From contig OV884009.1 of the NCBI GenBank assembly GCA_930367205.1, positions 38,015,841 to 38,079,840 of the forward strand: a stretch of 64,000 nucleotides of DNA, read 5' to 3'. Each line of letters starts with the position of its first letter. The first letter of the stretch is position 1. The DNA comes from Acanthosoma haemorrhoidale. Lineage: Eukaryota > Arthropoda > Insecta > Hemiptera > Acanthosomatidae. The notes under the pieces were generated by a model that saw nothing but the letters and a program-made list of their open reading frames with translations, made no database searches and was not told the DNA's origin. A program made the translations under genes and the position numbers. Positions 13,001 through 28,000 of this stretch are shown here, piece by piece.

Positions 13001-16000
13001 AAATAATTTTAATTTCAAAAATAGTAGCATAAATAAATATTATATTCATCATCAAATCATTACCTTTTACAATATTGCTTATATTTTTAGCTCATTGGGG
13101 CATCAACTGGAAGGTACTAACTTGCAAAATAGAATAAGTAAGTTAATAGTTATGAACACGATGTTACTGACATTTTAATACTTTTTCTTAAAAATAAAAT
13201 AAAACCGGCTTACAGCCTTCTCAAAATTATAGAATAATACACATTTTTTTAATATCACATAATTAATTGTAAGGGCTTCTGGTTTAGAGAAAACAATGAA
13301 ATTCTAAAAAAATAGTTCACGTACTAAAGTCAGACAAGTCATACATGCGTAATACAATATATACTCCTTGAGATGTAAAAAAAAGTATGAATATTTTTTT
13401 CATTGCATACATTTATAGGCAATGATTAGAACAGATTGATACATAAAATATTTTTTTTAGCTTTTACAATTACATTAAATTTAATATAATTTAAAGGAAA
13501 ACACAAGTAAAAATAAAAAAACTCCTAACATAACAATAATAGTCATTGAAAGAATATTTCTTTATAGGTTTTATCAAAATGTAATTGCACATCCTGTATG
13601 TACAAGTTAGTAGTGTATAAATATTTATACAAGGAAAGATATAATTACAGGAATATCTTATGATGATTTTTTTCTTTTAGATCTCATATTTTGTTGTTTT
13701 AGAGGGTTTGTTGAGTAGGGACATTTTTGAAAAAATAAAACTGTAAATGTTTAATATATCGATAGTTTAGTGCACTAAATGAGTTAATTGACTGTTGTGA
13801 GTCTTTCATATATACACTTAGCCAGTGATATGTACCAATTTTTGTAATATGCAACTCTTTGTAATTTTAGTGTAGTAGTCCTGCCATCCTTCAACAAAGG
13901 TTTTTTTTTTTGTAATTTTTGGTGTACATGCAGTTTATATTTTATGAGCTTATTTTTGGGATTTAAACTTGATTTTTGATAAAATAGAGGAATATGAATG
14001 ATGTTTAAACCTTTGATTTAATATTGTTTGTATGCATAGAATATGTTAATACGTGAAAGCGTCAGTCTTTTAAACATCAGTTATTTGTGTCCTAATTAAT
14101 TTCATTTAATTTTATTTGGTGCGGGTTGATTTATGGGTGACATTTCACAACTATTATACATTTTGCTTAATGTTAACAGTGATTTCGTAACGGTGCAGGT
14201 ATTTAGTGATTTTATTTAAAGCTGTTTTAAGTTTACTCTTTATTCTTCAAGACTAAAGCTACTAGGTAGATGTGCCTAGTTTAAGAATGGGTATTATTTC
14301 AGAGATTCCACAATCTGATGGGAAGTGATGTAATCTTAGAGAGCTATTAATATTGCTTGATACCCCAGGGATACTAAAAATAAAGAAGGGTCATAAATAA
14401 TCAAATACTTGTAATTATATTTATATTATACTTTCCTATGATAATAGATCGGATCAGTGCCTGGGCTAACCCGAATAAATTAAGGTTTAACGTAAAACTC
14501 AGGCAATTGTTATTTTTTCCTCCACAGATCCTTTAATGATTTCCCTGTTTTTAAATCATGTTGACCATCCAGCCACTTTCCGGTCCACCATTAACAACCT
14601 AGAAACAACCATTGAACAAAACTTCACCTGGAACCAACATATCTCCCAAATTTCCTGTCGGTAAATAGGTACCCTCAAACTATTCCATTGTGTTCTCGCC
14701 ATCTGCTACCCCAGCCCACACGTCAACTCCTTGTATCCTCCCTCATTTTCTCGCACTTTGACAATGGCTCTGTGGTGTATTGAGGTCTCTTGAGGGGACC
14801 CGAGGACAGACTGAATCAAATCATAAACTGCTTTATAAGATTTGTCTTTTGAACTCCAACCTTAATGCCCAGTTAAGGTGGCTCTTTCTGTGCACAATAT
14901 TTCTTTGGCTCATTCCTTTTCTAAACCATTGATTCTTATCACCCTCCTTACATTTGCAATATTTTACAGTTCAAATCCCGTTTCTCTGACCTCTAAATTC
15001 CTGGCCATAAAAACAACAGCATAAGATTGTTCCTTCCTCGCTCACTCCACTACTCTCTGGAATTCTTTACCTCCGAATAATCGCTGTGCTTCATCCCTAC
15101 AAATGTTGTTAATTCCAACACCTCACCATCCAGACATACGCTTGCTAGTTTGGGAACGATTTAGTTATTATATTATAATTTCATGCTTGAATTTTTTCAC
15201 TATTGTAAATTTAGCTGGTGTTTACTTTTTTTTGTTTTTTTATTAACCTAATGGTTTTTATTAGATAGGGGTTTGATATATTAGTGTTGTTATTTTAATC
15301 TATCTATGATTTTATACACTAAATGCAGTTAAATAATCTTATGTAGGAATTATTATTATGCTTTAATTCAGAGGTTTTCACTTCTTATAGTTTTTTTTCT
15401 ATATATGTTTTATTTATTTTTTAATATTTATTTTTATTTGCCAGACTCAAACCTGTTATCTGAGCACTTTTATCATTCCTAGGGAACTTTGTCCCGGGGT
15501 AAATTTAGTTTTCTATTCTAATATATGATACTAAGTAGGGTATCAAATCAAACATCCCGATTAATATTAAGTGTTATGCAATAGAGCTTTAGTGGAATTT
15601 TATAACAAAAATCATAATAACTGTCAATACAATTGTTTTCACAATCATAACGAAACCCATACTTTTTGACTTTTTTCTTATCGAAATATTGATGTAATCT
15701 CTTGAAAAATTTATGCTTTCCTACACAAATATTAATGAAAAAACATCATGGTTATAACAGAAAAACATGCAACTGAAAGAGAAAATCTATCGAAGTTCTG
15801 AGAGCGATAATAACATAATTTTATAACAGAAAAAAAAAAAAGCGATTTTTTTATGAGAAATGTAATGAGATTGCCTGCTAACACAATCATCATTTATTTG
15901 TATCTTAACACTTAATGAAGGGCTTCTCTACATACATAAATATGCGGTGCGTAAAATAATGATAATTTTTTGTCTCTCTTCCATAAAATTAAAATATTAT

Positions 16001-19000
16001 TCAAATTATAGTTAATTGTGATTTAAAGTCATTAGCTCCACATTGAAATCATTGGCTGTTGAAAAACACCTTCAATGCAATTTAAACTTCTGAAAAATAA
16101 TCAAAATTTTTCTTTTGAAGAAAGTGTGCCATAGATAGAAGAAGCAACTGATAATCTGACTAAGTAAATAATGGACTGTATGGTGTCGCAGGAGTTTAAT
16201 CATATGAAGATCTTCCAACTTTTCCTTGATTTAACGAAAGTGTGAGCCTGAGTCTTATTACGCTGAGACAGAACTCCTTTAAAGTTAATCATAGTTCGGT
16301 AACAATTTCAGGTACATTCTTTTAAACTGTTAACAGTTAGTAGAACAGTCATCAGGAACAAATTTGTGATGAAGAATAACTCCTCCATAGTTCCAAAAAA
16401 TGCACACCAAGGATTTGTATTCAAACTGCTCCCTTGCAACTGAAAAATCCGTTTGACCACAATATAGCCTACGAGTTTTAAGTGAACAAACTTTTGGTAA
16501 AATCTCTTACCAGAAGGTCTTTTTAAAAGTTATTTTCACAAGTTTCCGCCCTCTTAGAGGTTTGGACCTTTGGTGTAGGTTCATGCGGGACCAGTTTACT
16601 GCTCTTTTTCACCTCCTTAGGTCATGTAGATGTCGACTAACTGACTACGTTCTCTGAAAAGTACTTGTGGCTGGACCACATCTAACAGCTTGCTGTAGAA
16701 CCTTATTAATATCGGTTGATGGTCGCTCTGATCTTTTCTTTCCTTTTCAAGGACTTATCTCCACAGTTAAATTTTAAAACCAAACCATGCAGGATGCACT
16801 AATTGAGGACATGTTTCCCTTCAATTAAAATAATTGTTCGAGCTGCTTCAGCATCTGTACATTTTTTAGTATTCTCTTAAAATTATGAGTTACACAAGAA
16901 CAAATATTTTTTTTAATCACCCCATTACATTTGATTCCTCCAAACTGTCGCTAATATACAAAAGTTTTCCTATACTTCAATAATTCAATTCCATAGTTAA
17001 AATTTACAATTCTTGACTAATGAACCTCTGGATTTATTGTCCAGTATCAACTTATATAGACCAGTGTTATATTTTATAATGCAGTAAATATAAATCCCTG
17101 TTTAGCAGACCTTTTGGTGCAACACTCTTTATCTGATTTAGTATGACAGTTCACATTTTATTTTGGAGTGATCAAATTTTATTGTTGTCAAAAAACTAAA
17201 TTTGACATTTCCATCCAATTAAAGGGAAAATTACTAAATGATCAGAAGGAGCTCCCACCAAAGGATATGATTTCTGACCAATCGTTTTTGGAAGACCATT
17301 AATGCAGCCATTAAAAAGAAGAGATCCCTAGGCTGAACCCGATGACAGAGGAGCGAGAGGAGCAGATAGGGGTAGATTAGGGATAATAAATACTTGTGAA
17401 TGGTTGGAGAGAAGATGACCAAAAGCAGCAGATAGTTCTTCTCCCTCCCCCACTAGTTGCAAGTGAAAACGAGTGATAATATTCATGGTGTGTAATGTTT
17501 ACTTAATTTTGAACTAACTTAAAACTTGTTGTTATGTTGTTATAATGAATAACGGGGCTTATTATGTTGATAACTAATGGATATGAAATTAGCCCTTTGT
17601 TTACAAGTACAGAAACTCAAAGGGTTAGGCTAAGGTGTGTATAAAAAAATGGCGGACGGCGACAAAGTCGATAACGAACAACCGATTAACAAAACGGCAA
17701 AACCGTGTAAATATTGTAAAAATATTCCGGTTCGGGCGTTTTTAAGTTGTAAAAACTGTGATACTTGCTTCCACCCTGGATGTGTCAAACAAGAACCGGA
17801 CGTAGAAGTTTTGAATGATCGCGAAGTGAATTGCTGTGTCGGTAAGGTTAGCTTGGACACTCATTCAGGATTGCGAGAAAAAGAGAATTCCTTTCCTGAG
17901 ATGATTGATATGCTAGACTTCGACAAATTAAACGTGAGTGATCTACTAAAAATATTTGTTAAAGAACAAATGTTTATTAGAGGACATTTAACTAAGATGA
18001 GTACCGACTCTAATAACAATGCACGGATTAACGAACTTTACAATGAAAATATCGCCTTAAAAAGTGATATAACTGAATTAAAAAAAAGGATTGTTCAGTT
18101 AGAAATGCAAATGAATACCAACAAGCCGAATAAAAAAGAAACGGTGAATTTACAAAAAGACTCAGACGCTAGAATCAATCACTACGAATCGGCTTCGGGT
18201 CCAAACACTACAGAGCGCCCGCTCTCACAAAACCTCGAAATCGATCCTAATAAAGATTTAAAAAGTGATTCCAACAATAGCTCCGAAAAAGATACTGGTA
18301 ACACTACAAAAACTAAGGGAACAAAAATTACTAAAACAAAAAATAAACCCCTTTCAAGTGAACACCAAAAAACAAATGAAAACAAAACCTCACAAAATGT
18401 TGAAAAAATTAAAGAAAAAGCAACTCAAAAAAAGATCGGTACCGATATAGAAGAAAATGAATTCACTGGTGTTGATAAACAAGTTTGGCTGTACGTATAC
18501 CGGGTCAAACGTCACGTCACAGAAGAAAAAATTGCAAATTTTATTAAAAAGAAAGAAAATTTTAAGGATGTTTCGGTAAATGTCACTGAACTTCCTACTA
18601 ATGAAAACCAAAATAAGTGCTTCAGAGTATCCGCGCCGTTTGAACGTAAAGAAGAGATGTATGAACCGAGTTTCTGGCCTAAGGGAGTCGGAGTCAAACG
18701 TTATGATTTCAAAAGAAAAGAAAAATACAACGACGATTTTTTATGATCAACAATAACAATAAAAATGGAAGCATTTCAATCTATTTTCAAAATATCAGAG
18801 GGCTTTTCAATAAACTTGACGAGTTTGAACAATTTATTCAAGATAAAAACCTGGATGTTATTTGTTTGTGTGAGCATTTTCTGAAACTAGAAAATGTTGA
18901 GCTGAGCTTTTTGAACAACTTTGCAATTGCAAACTATTTCTGCAGAACAAAAAACCTATGCGGAGGAACTATAATCTATGTCAAACAGTCATTACAAACA

Positions 19001-22000
19001 AAGCAACTAACCTTCATTGACGAGCTGTCAGATGAGCTAAATTTTGAGGTAACAGCCATTGAAGTTGTAGATTTACAATTATACATATTGTGTGGATATA
19101 GGTCTCCGAACGGTGACATTAAATCCTTTTTTTCAATTTTCGAGCGCATTCTACAAACACTGAACTCTAAACAAAAATCATGTCTAATATTTGCCGATTT
19201 TAATATTGATCAACTATGTGACAGCAATTTGAAAACAGAATTTAACACTCTAACTCTTTCCTTTGGTTTTAAATTATTAGTTAAAGCTCCAACGAGAGTG
19301 ACCACAACCTCCCGAACTTGTATTGATAACTGTTTAAGCAATATCTCGTCTAAAACTTCATCTATTACGGTTATAAACAATTACTTAACAGATCACTGTG
19401 GAATCGTAAACAAAACTACGTTACTAGGGACGTTATCTTCAAATCAAACTATTGTACATAAATATCGGCTGATAACACAAACAGGAATTGCTAATTGTAA
19501 ATATTTACTAGATAACCATACTTGGCTAGAATTAGAAAATTTCACTGACGTCGATCAAATGTTTGATTATTTTCTAACGGTTTTGTTGGGTGCAGTTGAT
19601 GAATTTATTAAAACTAAAACTAAAACTATACATGTAAAGAATTTAAATAAAAAGTGGTTTAATAGAGAACTGTTCAATGCAAGAGTAGAAATAATTAATT
19701 TGCATAAAAGGTTAGAATTTTTATCCCATGAAGAACATGAGTACCTCGGGAAAATAAAATCGGATTACAAAAAAAATATTAATGAGCAAAAACGAAATTT
19801 CGTAACAAAGACAGTATTGGAATCTGATAAAAATCCGAAGTCCCTTTGGAGAATTATTGACTTTGAGAGATCACCAAATCTAAGAAACTCTAACCCGGAA
19901 AATATGGATCCCGATAAGTGCAATGAATTTTTCATAAACATTCCTAATGAATTATTAAATCGTATACCAACTAATTCTCGCGATTCAAAACTCTTTTTGC
20001 CACCTAACACAAGCAGTTCACTTTTCCTATTTCCCTCAAACGCTGAAGAAATTTGTAAATATGTAGAAAAATTATCCAACAGCTCGGCAACTGATATTTT
20101 TGGGCTAAGTAATAACATCATTAGACAAATCAGTCAGCAAATAGCTAAGCCATTATCTCTTATTGTTAATAAATGTTTCGAGAGTGGCCATTTTCCTGCT
20201 AAATTGAAATATTCATTAATAACACCAATTCATAAAAGTGGAGACAAAACTGATTTCAATAATTACCGACCAATTTCAATTATTCCCGTCTTATCCAAGC
20301 CAATTGAATCTGCGATTAATGTTCGAATAGTATCATTTTTTGAACAAAATCAAATTTTATCAAAAAATCAATTCGGCTTTAGAAAAAATCAATGTACCAC
20401 AAATGCCCTAACTAGTTTTGTAAAAGAAATTTATCGGGCCTTCGAAAGAAAAGAAATCTTCTCGGCTTATTTTTGTGATCTTTCAAAGGCGTTTGATTGC
20501 GTCAATCACGACCTTTTATCGGAAAAGATATATAGATACGGTATTAGAGGAAATGCTCACGACCTGATCAAAAATTATTGCACCAATAGATGGCAATGTG
20601 TCAATTTCAGTGGTAACCGATCTTCTTTTCTTGAGGTTCTTCATGGAGTTCCCCAGGGTTCTATATTGGGCCCATTATTATTCATAACATATGTGAACGA
20701 TTTAAGCTCATTTATCCATGAGAATTTAATACAATATGCAGATGACACAACCATTTACAAATCCTCTTGTAATGTTGGATCTCCCAAAGAGTTTAATGAG
20801 AACATAATCCATAATGTGACAAAATGGTTCAATTGTAATTTTCTTTATTTAAACATGGATAAAACAGTAAATATTAATTTCTCTTTAAAAAATATAAATG
20901 ATAATTTAAATAATACCCTAGTTTCAACTAAATTTTTGGGCCTTTATGTAGATAGCAAGCTTAACTGGAAAACCCATGTTGGTTATTTAACAAGCATATT
21001 AGCTAAAAGTGTGTATTTGATAAAAAAGATGTCAAAACATGTCGATGTGGATATAATGCGACTTGCCTATATGGGATTATTTCAAGGTACCATGTCCTAT
21101 GGTCTGTTACTTTGGGGTAATTCCACCGATGCCAAAAAAATATTTATCTTGCAAAAAATGGCCTTAAGAACAATTCTGGGGGTTCCGAAAACTGAGTCTT
21201 GTCGACCAATATTCAAGCGATTGAATGTTTTAACTTTAACAGGCCTGTTTATTCATCAATGTCTTCTGTACATTAAAGAAAATGAAAATATGTACTCCTG
21301 TCAATATAATTTACATGAATATTCAACTAGGAACAATTGTGATATAATAGTACCAACTTTCAGATTGACTGCAACCCATAATAGTTATATATATTTGGGT
21401 ATTTCTCTATTTAATAAGTTGCCATTAGATGTAAAAAACTTAAGCTTTGAACAATTTAAAATGAGAACAAAAAAATTATTAATTGAATTATGTCCTTACT
21501 CTGTTCAGGAATACTTTATGTTTTATAAATAGTAAGGGAGAAATTGTTGTCCAGTAACTTCTGCCGCGTCTGCAAAGAAGTGTGCGGTCTGGAATTGTCG
21601 TGATGGTAGACAATCCCCTTACAGTTGGCTAGTACTGGACACTTCTGGTGGATCGCTGCATTTAATTTGTCCAGCTGGTCACAGTACACATCCAAATTGA
21701 TGGTCCTGTTCATGGGAAGAAGTTCGTAAAAGACAGCACCCCTCTAATCCCAACAAATCGAGAGCATAACCTTTTTTGGGTGAAGTCCTGCTTTGAGGGT
21801 TGTTGGTGGTAATTTGCCGCGCTTCCCCCATGAGCGTTAGCACTCCACATTGTTATAGACGATCCACTTTTCGTCCCCTGTCATCATTCTCTTCAAAAAA
21901 GGATCGCTTTCTTCACGTTTCCGCAACAAATCGCAGAGGGAAATCCTTTGGGCGAGGTTAACCTCACTAAGTTGATGGGGAGCCCATACATCGAACCTGC

Positions 22001-25000
22001 TCACGTAGCCAAGTTGATGCTGATGGTTTTCAACACTCGATTTGGATATTTTGGGGATAACTGCGATCTCCCTAGTTGTATAATGACGATTGGTGTCGAC
22101 TAATTCCTTCACTTTGTTGCTGTTAATCTCAGTTGGCCGGCCAGAGCGAGGTGAGTCTTGAACCAAAAAATTTCCCGATCGAAATCATGAAAACCACTTC
22201 TGGCACACACGTTCTGTAACAGCATCCTCTCCGTATACAGCGCATATCTTCCTGCAAGTATCCACTGCTTTCTTGCCTTTTTTAAAAAGCATGAGGTGCC
22301 GATAATGTTCGTTTTGGTTTTCCACTTTCAGGATTATCCTAAACACACAAAATACAATCAGTCTCGTCGGAATTTCACGTCAAACTACGTAGAAGTGTCT
22401 AGTATCTGACGAGAGCACACTCGCAAGGGACGGACTGAAGTTAGCTACATATTAGACTGCTTGAAGTTTCGTGACGAAACCAAAAACCAAACGGACTTTT
22501 TCGCCAACCTGATATTTGACTAAAACAGGAAAAATAATGTGACAATATTTTTATTATCAATTAAATTGATTTATTAAAATTTAACGATGTGATTCCTGAT
22601 AAAATAATGGACACAGAAATAGTGTTTTGGCTCATAATTATTGAACCAGGTGTAGTTAGAAAAATCAGTAATATAGTTTGTGGGAAACGTTGTAGCAGAG
22701 CAGGTAGAGGCAGCTGGTAAGAGAAAAAAAAAGAGTTGGTTACTGTAAGACATTCACAGGAGACAGACTTCTGAATCTTATGAGATTTATTTCCTGAATT
22801 AGAAAGATCAGGCAAGAGTATCCTAATCGACTTTGCATCAAGAAATGAGGTCCGCCTATACTAGGCCCCTGGCTATACAGGTATATGAATAAAAATCGAA
22901 TTAACTGGCCAAGTAAGGAGCAGACTCACTGTTTATTAGTCTAACAAAAGCCGCATCTGCCTCCATATTGGAACGGTGGATTTGTACTAAGGCGGACGAA
23001 CAATGGTCAAACAACATAGCTGCAGACAGGCCAAGCTGTTCGTTGATAGACCCTTAAAAGTAAATAATTTATCATGGTCATTAAACTGCAACCATTAAAA
23101 CATTAACCTCATAATAGGGATTTCGAACGAACACTGCAGATTAAGCCGACACCTATCCCTTATAGGGGTAATTCAAGAACTCCATTTGCCCAATGTAAAC
23201 TAGAGAAGGAAACCTGCTACCAGTTTTAGGGAAAATGTGAAGCATTCAGCAAACTAAGGTTTTATACCTTAGGCTGCAACAGAATCACATTAGAATACCT
23301 TAACTCGATTAAATAAAGGTCAATTCTTAACTTCTTTAAGAGGATAGGTAGATTCCAGGAGGACCAGTAGTGTGGAAATGGGTATAACACTGGGGCTGAC
23401 AAAAAGGGTCATAGGCTTAGTTGTTGAACTAATAATTTGTTACAGGTCCACCCCTTATCACATTTAGCTAGAGAAGAGATCAGCCATGCATTAGACCAAA
23501 GAGTGGGAGCCATCAGCATAAAGGTAGTTAAGGAGATCACTAATTTCTCAACAATGAAGAATGTATTTAGGTGGAGTAACTAGAAATACCTTTGTGGCAT
23601 GTAATAACATTATAATTACACCTACAATCTTAACTATGCCCATAAATCTCTAAGTATTAAATTTCTATCGATATTAATTAATTTTATTATTTTTTCAGCA
23701 TCACAAGTTTTGTTAGTACGAACACATTAATGGTAAGTATTGCAAAAATGTAACACCTTGAATTGTTCAAATCAATTGAGAAGAATGAAGCAGGTTGTGT
23801 AAGGACTGAGCATTTCATCTTCTACGTCCGTTTGGACAACTCAACTCTAGCAACGATGATTTAGCTTTGAAGTGCATCTCCAGCCCTTCTCAAATTGAAG
23901 TTTTATTTAACTGATCCGAGAGTCTTACATTTGGAATGCTTAGTTGCTCCATTTCATTGGTAGTTCATTTTTTCAAGCTATTGAGTTTTTGGTATCATCT
24001 GAAGACTTTAAAGAAATCAAACTAATAAGGTAAGTAGGAAATAATTTGCATACTTGTAGGTTTATAAAAATTACCACTAACCAAAAGTGGTCTGCAGCAG
24101 TGGCCTAAATGCAAAGAAAACGATTTCCAAAGGTTAAGTCAGTTTGGAACAAAATTAATGATTAACAGGATGAAAGACTGACTACTTAATCTTGTCTTTC
24201 CAATTCAAGAAAAATCCATTGCCCAAATAGATAATAACCACCTACATTTGTCTACCCATTTGAGATCAAAAATGAAATGAGTACACAAGTCTTACTTTTA
24301 CGACTTTCTCGTTTATTTACTTCATCTAATCTATCACTATGTCTAAAACTAAAAATATATAAGAGACATCCAGCAATGTTATAACTGTCGTGAAAATATG
24401 GACATAGCCATAAAAATGGGCCGGTACTATATCAGAGGATGAGGAAGTATCCATCTTGGAAAATTTTCAACAATATTCAAACAATGGCCGGATGCAAATG
24501 GTACAGGTTTGAAATTGGAAGCTTGCAGTACAAATATCACTATCAAATAGGATTTTGCCACACACACCATTGAAAACATTAGAAAAACCATTATATGGTA
24601 ACAAAATAACTACTTGAGGTAGTGATCAACAAAAACATGCATATGAATGCTTATAGTTTGGCAAGAGCTTTATGGAAGGACCTCAAAATGAAAAAAATGT
24701 GCCGAAAAAAAAAAACCCTAGGTAAAATGGGCTGAATTAGTCATAAAAAAAATTAATGATGAACCGTGAATAGGATAAGATAAATTTACATAAAAAATGT
24801 TTTACCATTTTCCACTAACTAGTTCCAGCAGAACTAGCTTTACTTGACTTTTTGCATTCACAAGTAAGATTTTTCTTTGGTGTAAAAGAAAAGGCATTGT
24901 TGTCAAGGCTCAAGGAAAACAAAAAAACACTCCACAAGCAAAATATCAATAAGAAGGAAATTGGAAATGATTCAAAATCAACATCAGAGAAGTGGTTTCA

Positions 25001-28000
25001 ACTCGGGAGAACTCCCACCGTAAAATTTTTTTCTTATGTTTAAAGGAAATCACTGGTGATTCAGAAGTTAGGATGGTGGGAAGATCGGGCCTCCGTTCCA
25101 GCCTCGTCCTTAGACCATGTTTAGCGTCACATAAGAGAAGTTTTGTGGAAAAAGTTCATTCTGTGAGAGATACTCTCATAGCTCACTCCATCACTATGTC
25201 TTAAATTTATGATATATAAAAATGACCTCCTTCCTTCTAGCTGTGCTGTATAGTGGCTCATTATACAAGTCACCTGATTGCAACACAGCAAAAAGTGTCC
25301 AACAATTTCTGAACGGGATAGCAGAAAAAATTATACTTTATTGGAAAGGACAAAGTCTTGCCAATTGTGGAACTCTGGCAAAAATACAGATGTAGACATG
25401 TCCTCTAACCAAGAGGGAAAAAAGTTATATCAGCTGATATAAAGAATTTTTAGTTGCGGTAATGATCCAAATATTTTTAATAAGTATGATATGTACAAAA
25501 AATTGTGTTTGATAGGACCAAGGCTCAAACCCTTTTTGCTTCTCTTATACAGTTCCCATAAAACATCAGGTAATTTTGATTATTTTTATGTTTATTACAC
25601 TTAAAGTTGTAACAGATCATTTTAAGTATTATTTTCAATAATATGAACAGTACACAATATTAGGTAGGGAAAGGTTGGTCACTTCAAGAGTGTCTCTGGA
25701 TCTGCCAAGCCAATGCAATCACATTAAAAAATGGTCAGAATAGCAAATGGCTTTAAATTGTTATTTTTAAAGCTCTTTTGACATGGTATGAGAGCAGCAT
25801 TGTGTCAAGAATGTGGGTCTACTACAGTGACATCTAAAGAAATTGATTAAATATTCTTGAAAATAATTCAGTAATATTATTAAAATCATTACAAAAAAAT
25901 TTTAGTTAATTAATGGGATAAATAGACTAGAGCGACTTAAAAAATTTGAATGAGCAAAAACCTGTTTGAGAGTACATAAGAAACTATTGCAAGAATTGAT
26001 CGTTGTTTTGAATGCATCCAAAAAAATAACATGCTCAAATGTGTACATTGCCTAATACTTCTTAACATAAATAGTTATTTTTTTGAACCCAAATCAAATT
26101 AATTATCTTGACATCCTGATTAATTATATGTAATATGTGTAGGAGCTAAAGTGAGCTATAACTATGTAAAGCCAATAACACTGACATTATGTGCATTTAC
26201 AATTTTTTTTTTGCAAGTATTGTTTGGGTGGGGGGGGGGGGGGGTTTAGTAGACAATTAATACAAAAAGTCATTAAAAGTACAACTCTTTATTAAAGTGT
26301 TTATTATTTTTAGTGAAACTAGATTCATCATAATTGATTTGAATTTGTTAGGGTCCTTAATATAATAGCACTATTAATATTATTAAATAAAACAGTATGT
26401 GTCATACTGAACTATTTACTAAATTATACTTGCGAGTACCGCACAGTTACAAACTCTACCCTGTACAATTTGCTGGAACAGCCATAAAACTGGAAATAGG
26501 AAAGATGAAAATTGTCTCAATAAAACAAGATTAGTTGTTTCACTGGCATTCAGTACGAGATTGGGTATTCAGCCAATTCATTTTTTAATGATACCATGAT
26601 TTGTCATAACACTTTTAAAACAACTTTTTTGATTAATAATTAACAGCCAAAGAAAACTTGAACCCATGACCTTCCCAATATCAATATCTAGTCAATGGCC
26701 CGACAGACGGACAATAGACAATCTTCCCAATATGAATCCTCTTTAGCTAAGCTCTCACAGTGACTATAAGCCTCGTATATGGTGAGGTCCCAGCTTAAAA
26801 TCAAATTTTTAAGGATGTTAAATTGCCGATATATTTCTGCAATATAAACAACAGACTATCAGTATAACGTTAATTTCAATATTGCGATTGTCCCACGATT
26901 AGAATTACAGAGGTAGATACAGCTCATGAGGTACCTGCACTACAGACGGGAGCCACGCGTGTGTGTGTGGGGGGGGGTCAAGTAAGTGTGAAAGCTTGAG
27001 TTTTTTTTTTTTTTTAATTTACATATTAATATTATATGTAGACATACAGGGTGAAAATAAGGAAACTGTTGATCAAAAAAAATAAATTTGAGAAAAATGC
27101 ACAGTTCGGTTAGCCCCTAAATCTTCATGGGGTGCTATCCTATGAATTTTTTTTAAAATTAAATAAGAAAGGATTTAAGTAATAATGTTAATGGCTAAAT
27201 CATCTAAAAAAAAATATGCGTGTAGCAGTAAGTTAACTATGTTGAGGATATAAATTGTGATAATAATATCGCAGAAAAAAAAAGAAATTTAAGTTGGCCA
27301 ACGAGAAAACCCTATTGGGTTGGTATAACATTAGAAATGAAACATAAAAACTATGGTGCATTCATTACACATAATTACTGAAACATTACAACCCATTAAG
27401 CCCAAGGTTTAATAATCGACATAAATCTACTATTTTTTAGCCTGAAATATACAAGGGAGTTGAAGTGATCAGTTTCACACTCCAACCCTTCATAGTTTAC
27501 CCCAACCCAGGAAAGGGATAGGTGACCACTTAACAGAGAATGAGAGAGCCCCAAGTAGGGCTCAAGACCTCAAAGTTAAAATGTCTTGACACATCCCATT
27601 CATTAAAATTCTATGGCCGTGCAGCAATTGCAAGATGATCCATCAAAATAAAATTAAAAAGAGAATGATAATAATTTTAACGATCATTAAAATACAGTTT
27701 AGAATATAAATCATTAAACAATAATGGTTAATAATTTTTTACTCGAACATATTTTGAAGATGAATGTCAAAGCTTAATTTAAACCTACAATCAATGACCG
27801 GAAGTTTATATAAATACTTTGGTTGTTATTTCTATTTACTTATAAATTGCTTTTTGATGAGACATAATAATTACATTAAATAAATATGATATTATAATTT
27901 ATATTCAGCATTTTACTAAATTACAAACATACCCATAGCGCTGATCTATAATGATAAAATAACTGTCAGCACATTAACCAAACCTCCAATTAAAGAATTA

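Larger units (their letters stand above)
17500..21540 (+). mobile_element. Full-coding two-ORF non-LTR retrotransposon (Jockey/CR1 group)
   Basis: Two long ORFs in plus orientation (antisense to ephrin), without stops or frameshifts, joined by a 4-base ATGA overlap: ORF1 17649-18746 and ORF2 18743-21532. The 3' boundary is sharp: the stop codon is followed by at most 8 bases before mariner-homologous sequence resumes at 21541. The 5' boundary, and therefore a target-site duplication, could not be fixed; the 5' UTR begins somewhere in 17.4-17.6 kb. Intact EN and RT motifs suggest a young and possibly active copy. Confidence 0.88.

Noticed and set aside
17215..17240. AAGGGAAAATT as target duplication partner of TAAGGGAGAAATT at 21533
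   Set aside because: Imperfect and short, and mariner sequence does not continue upstream of it.
17637..17648. Upstream in-frame GTG as the ORF1 start
   Set aside because: Non-ATG start without support; the ATG at 17649 has a good context and begins the protein four codons later.
19765..20121. 118-codon minus-strand open frame
   Set aside because: Antisense shadow inside the intact ORF2; no motif of its own.
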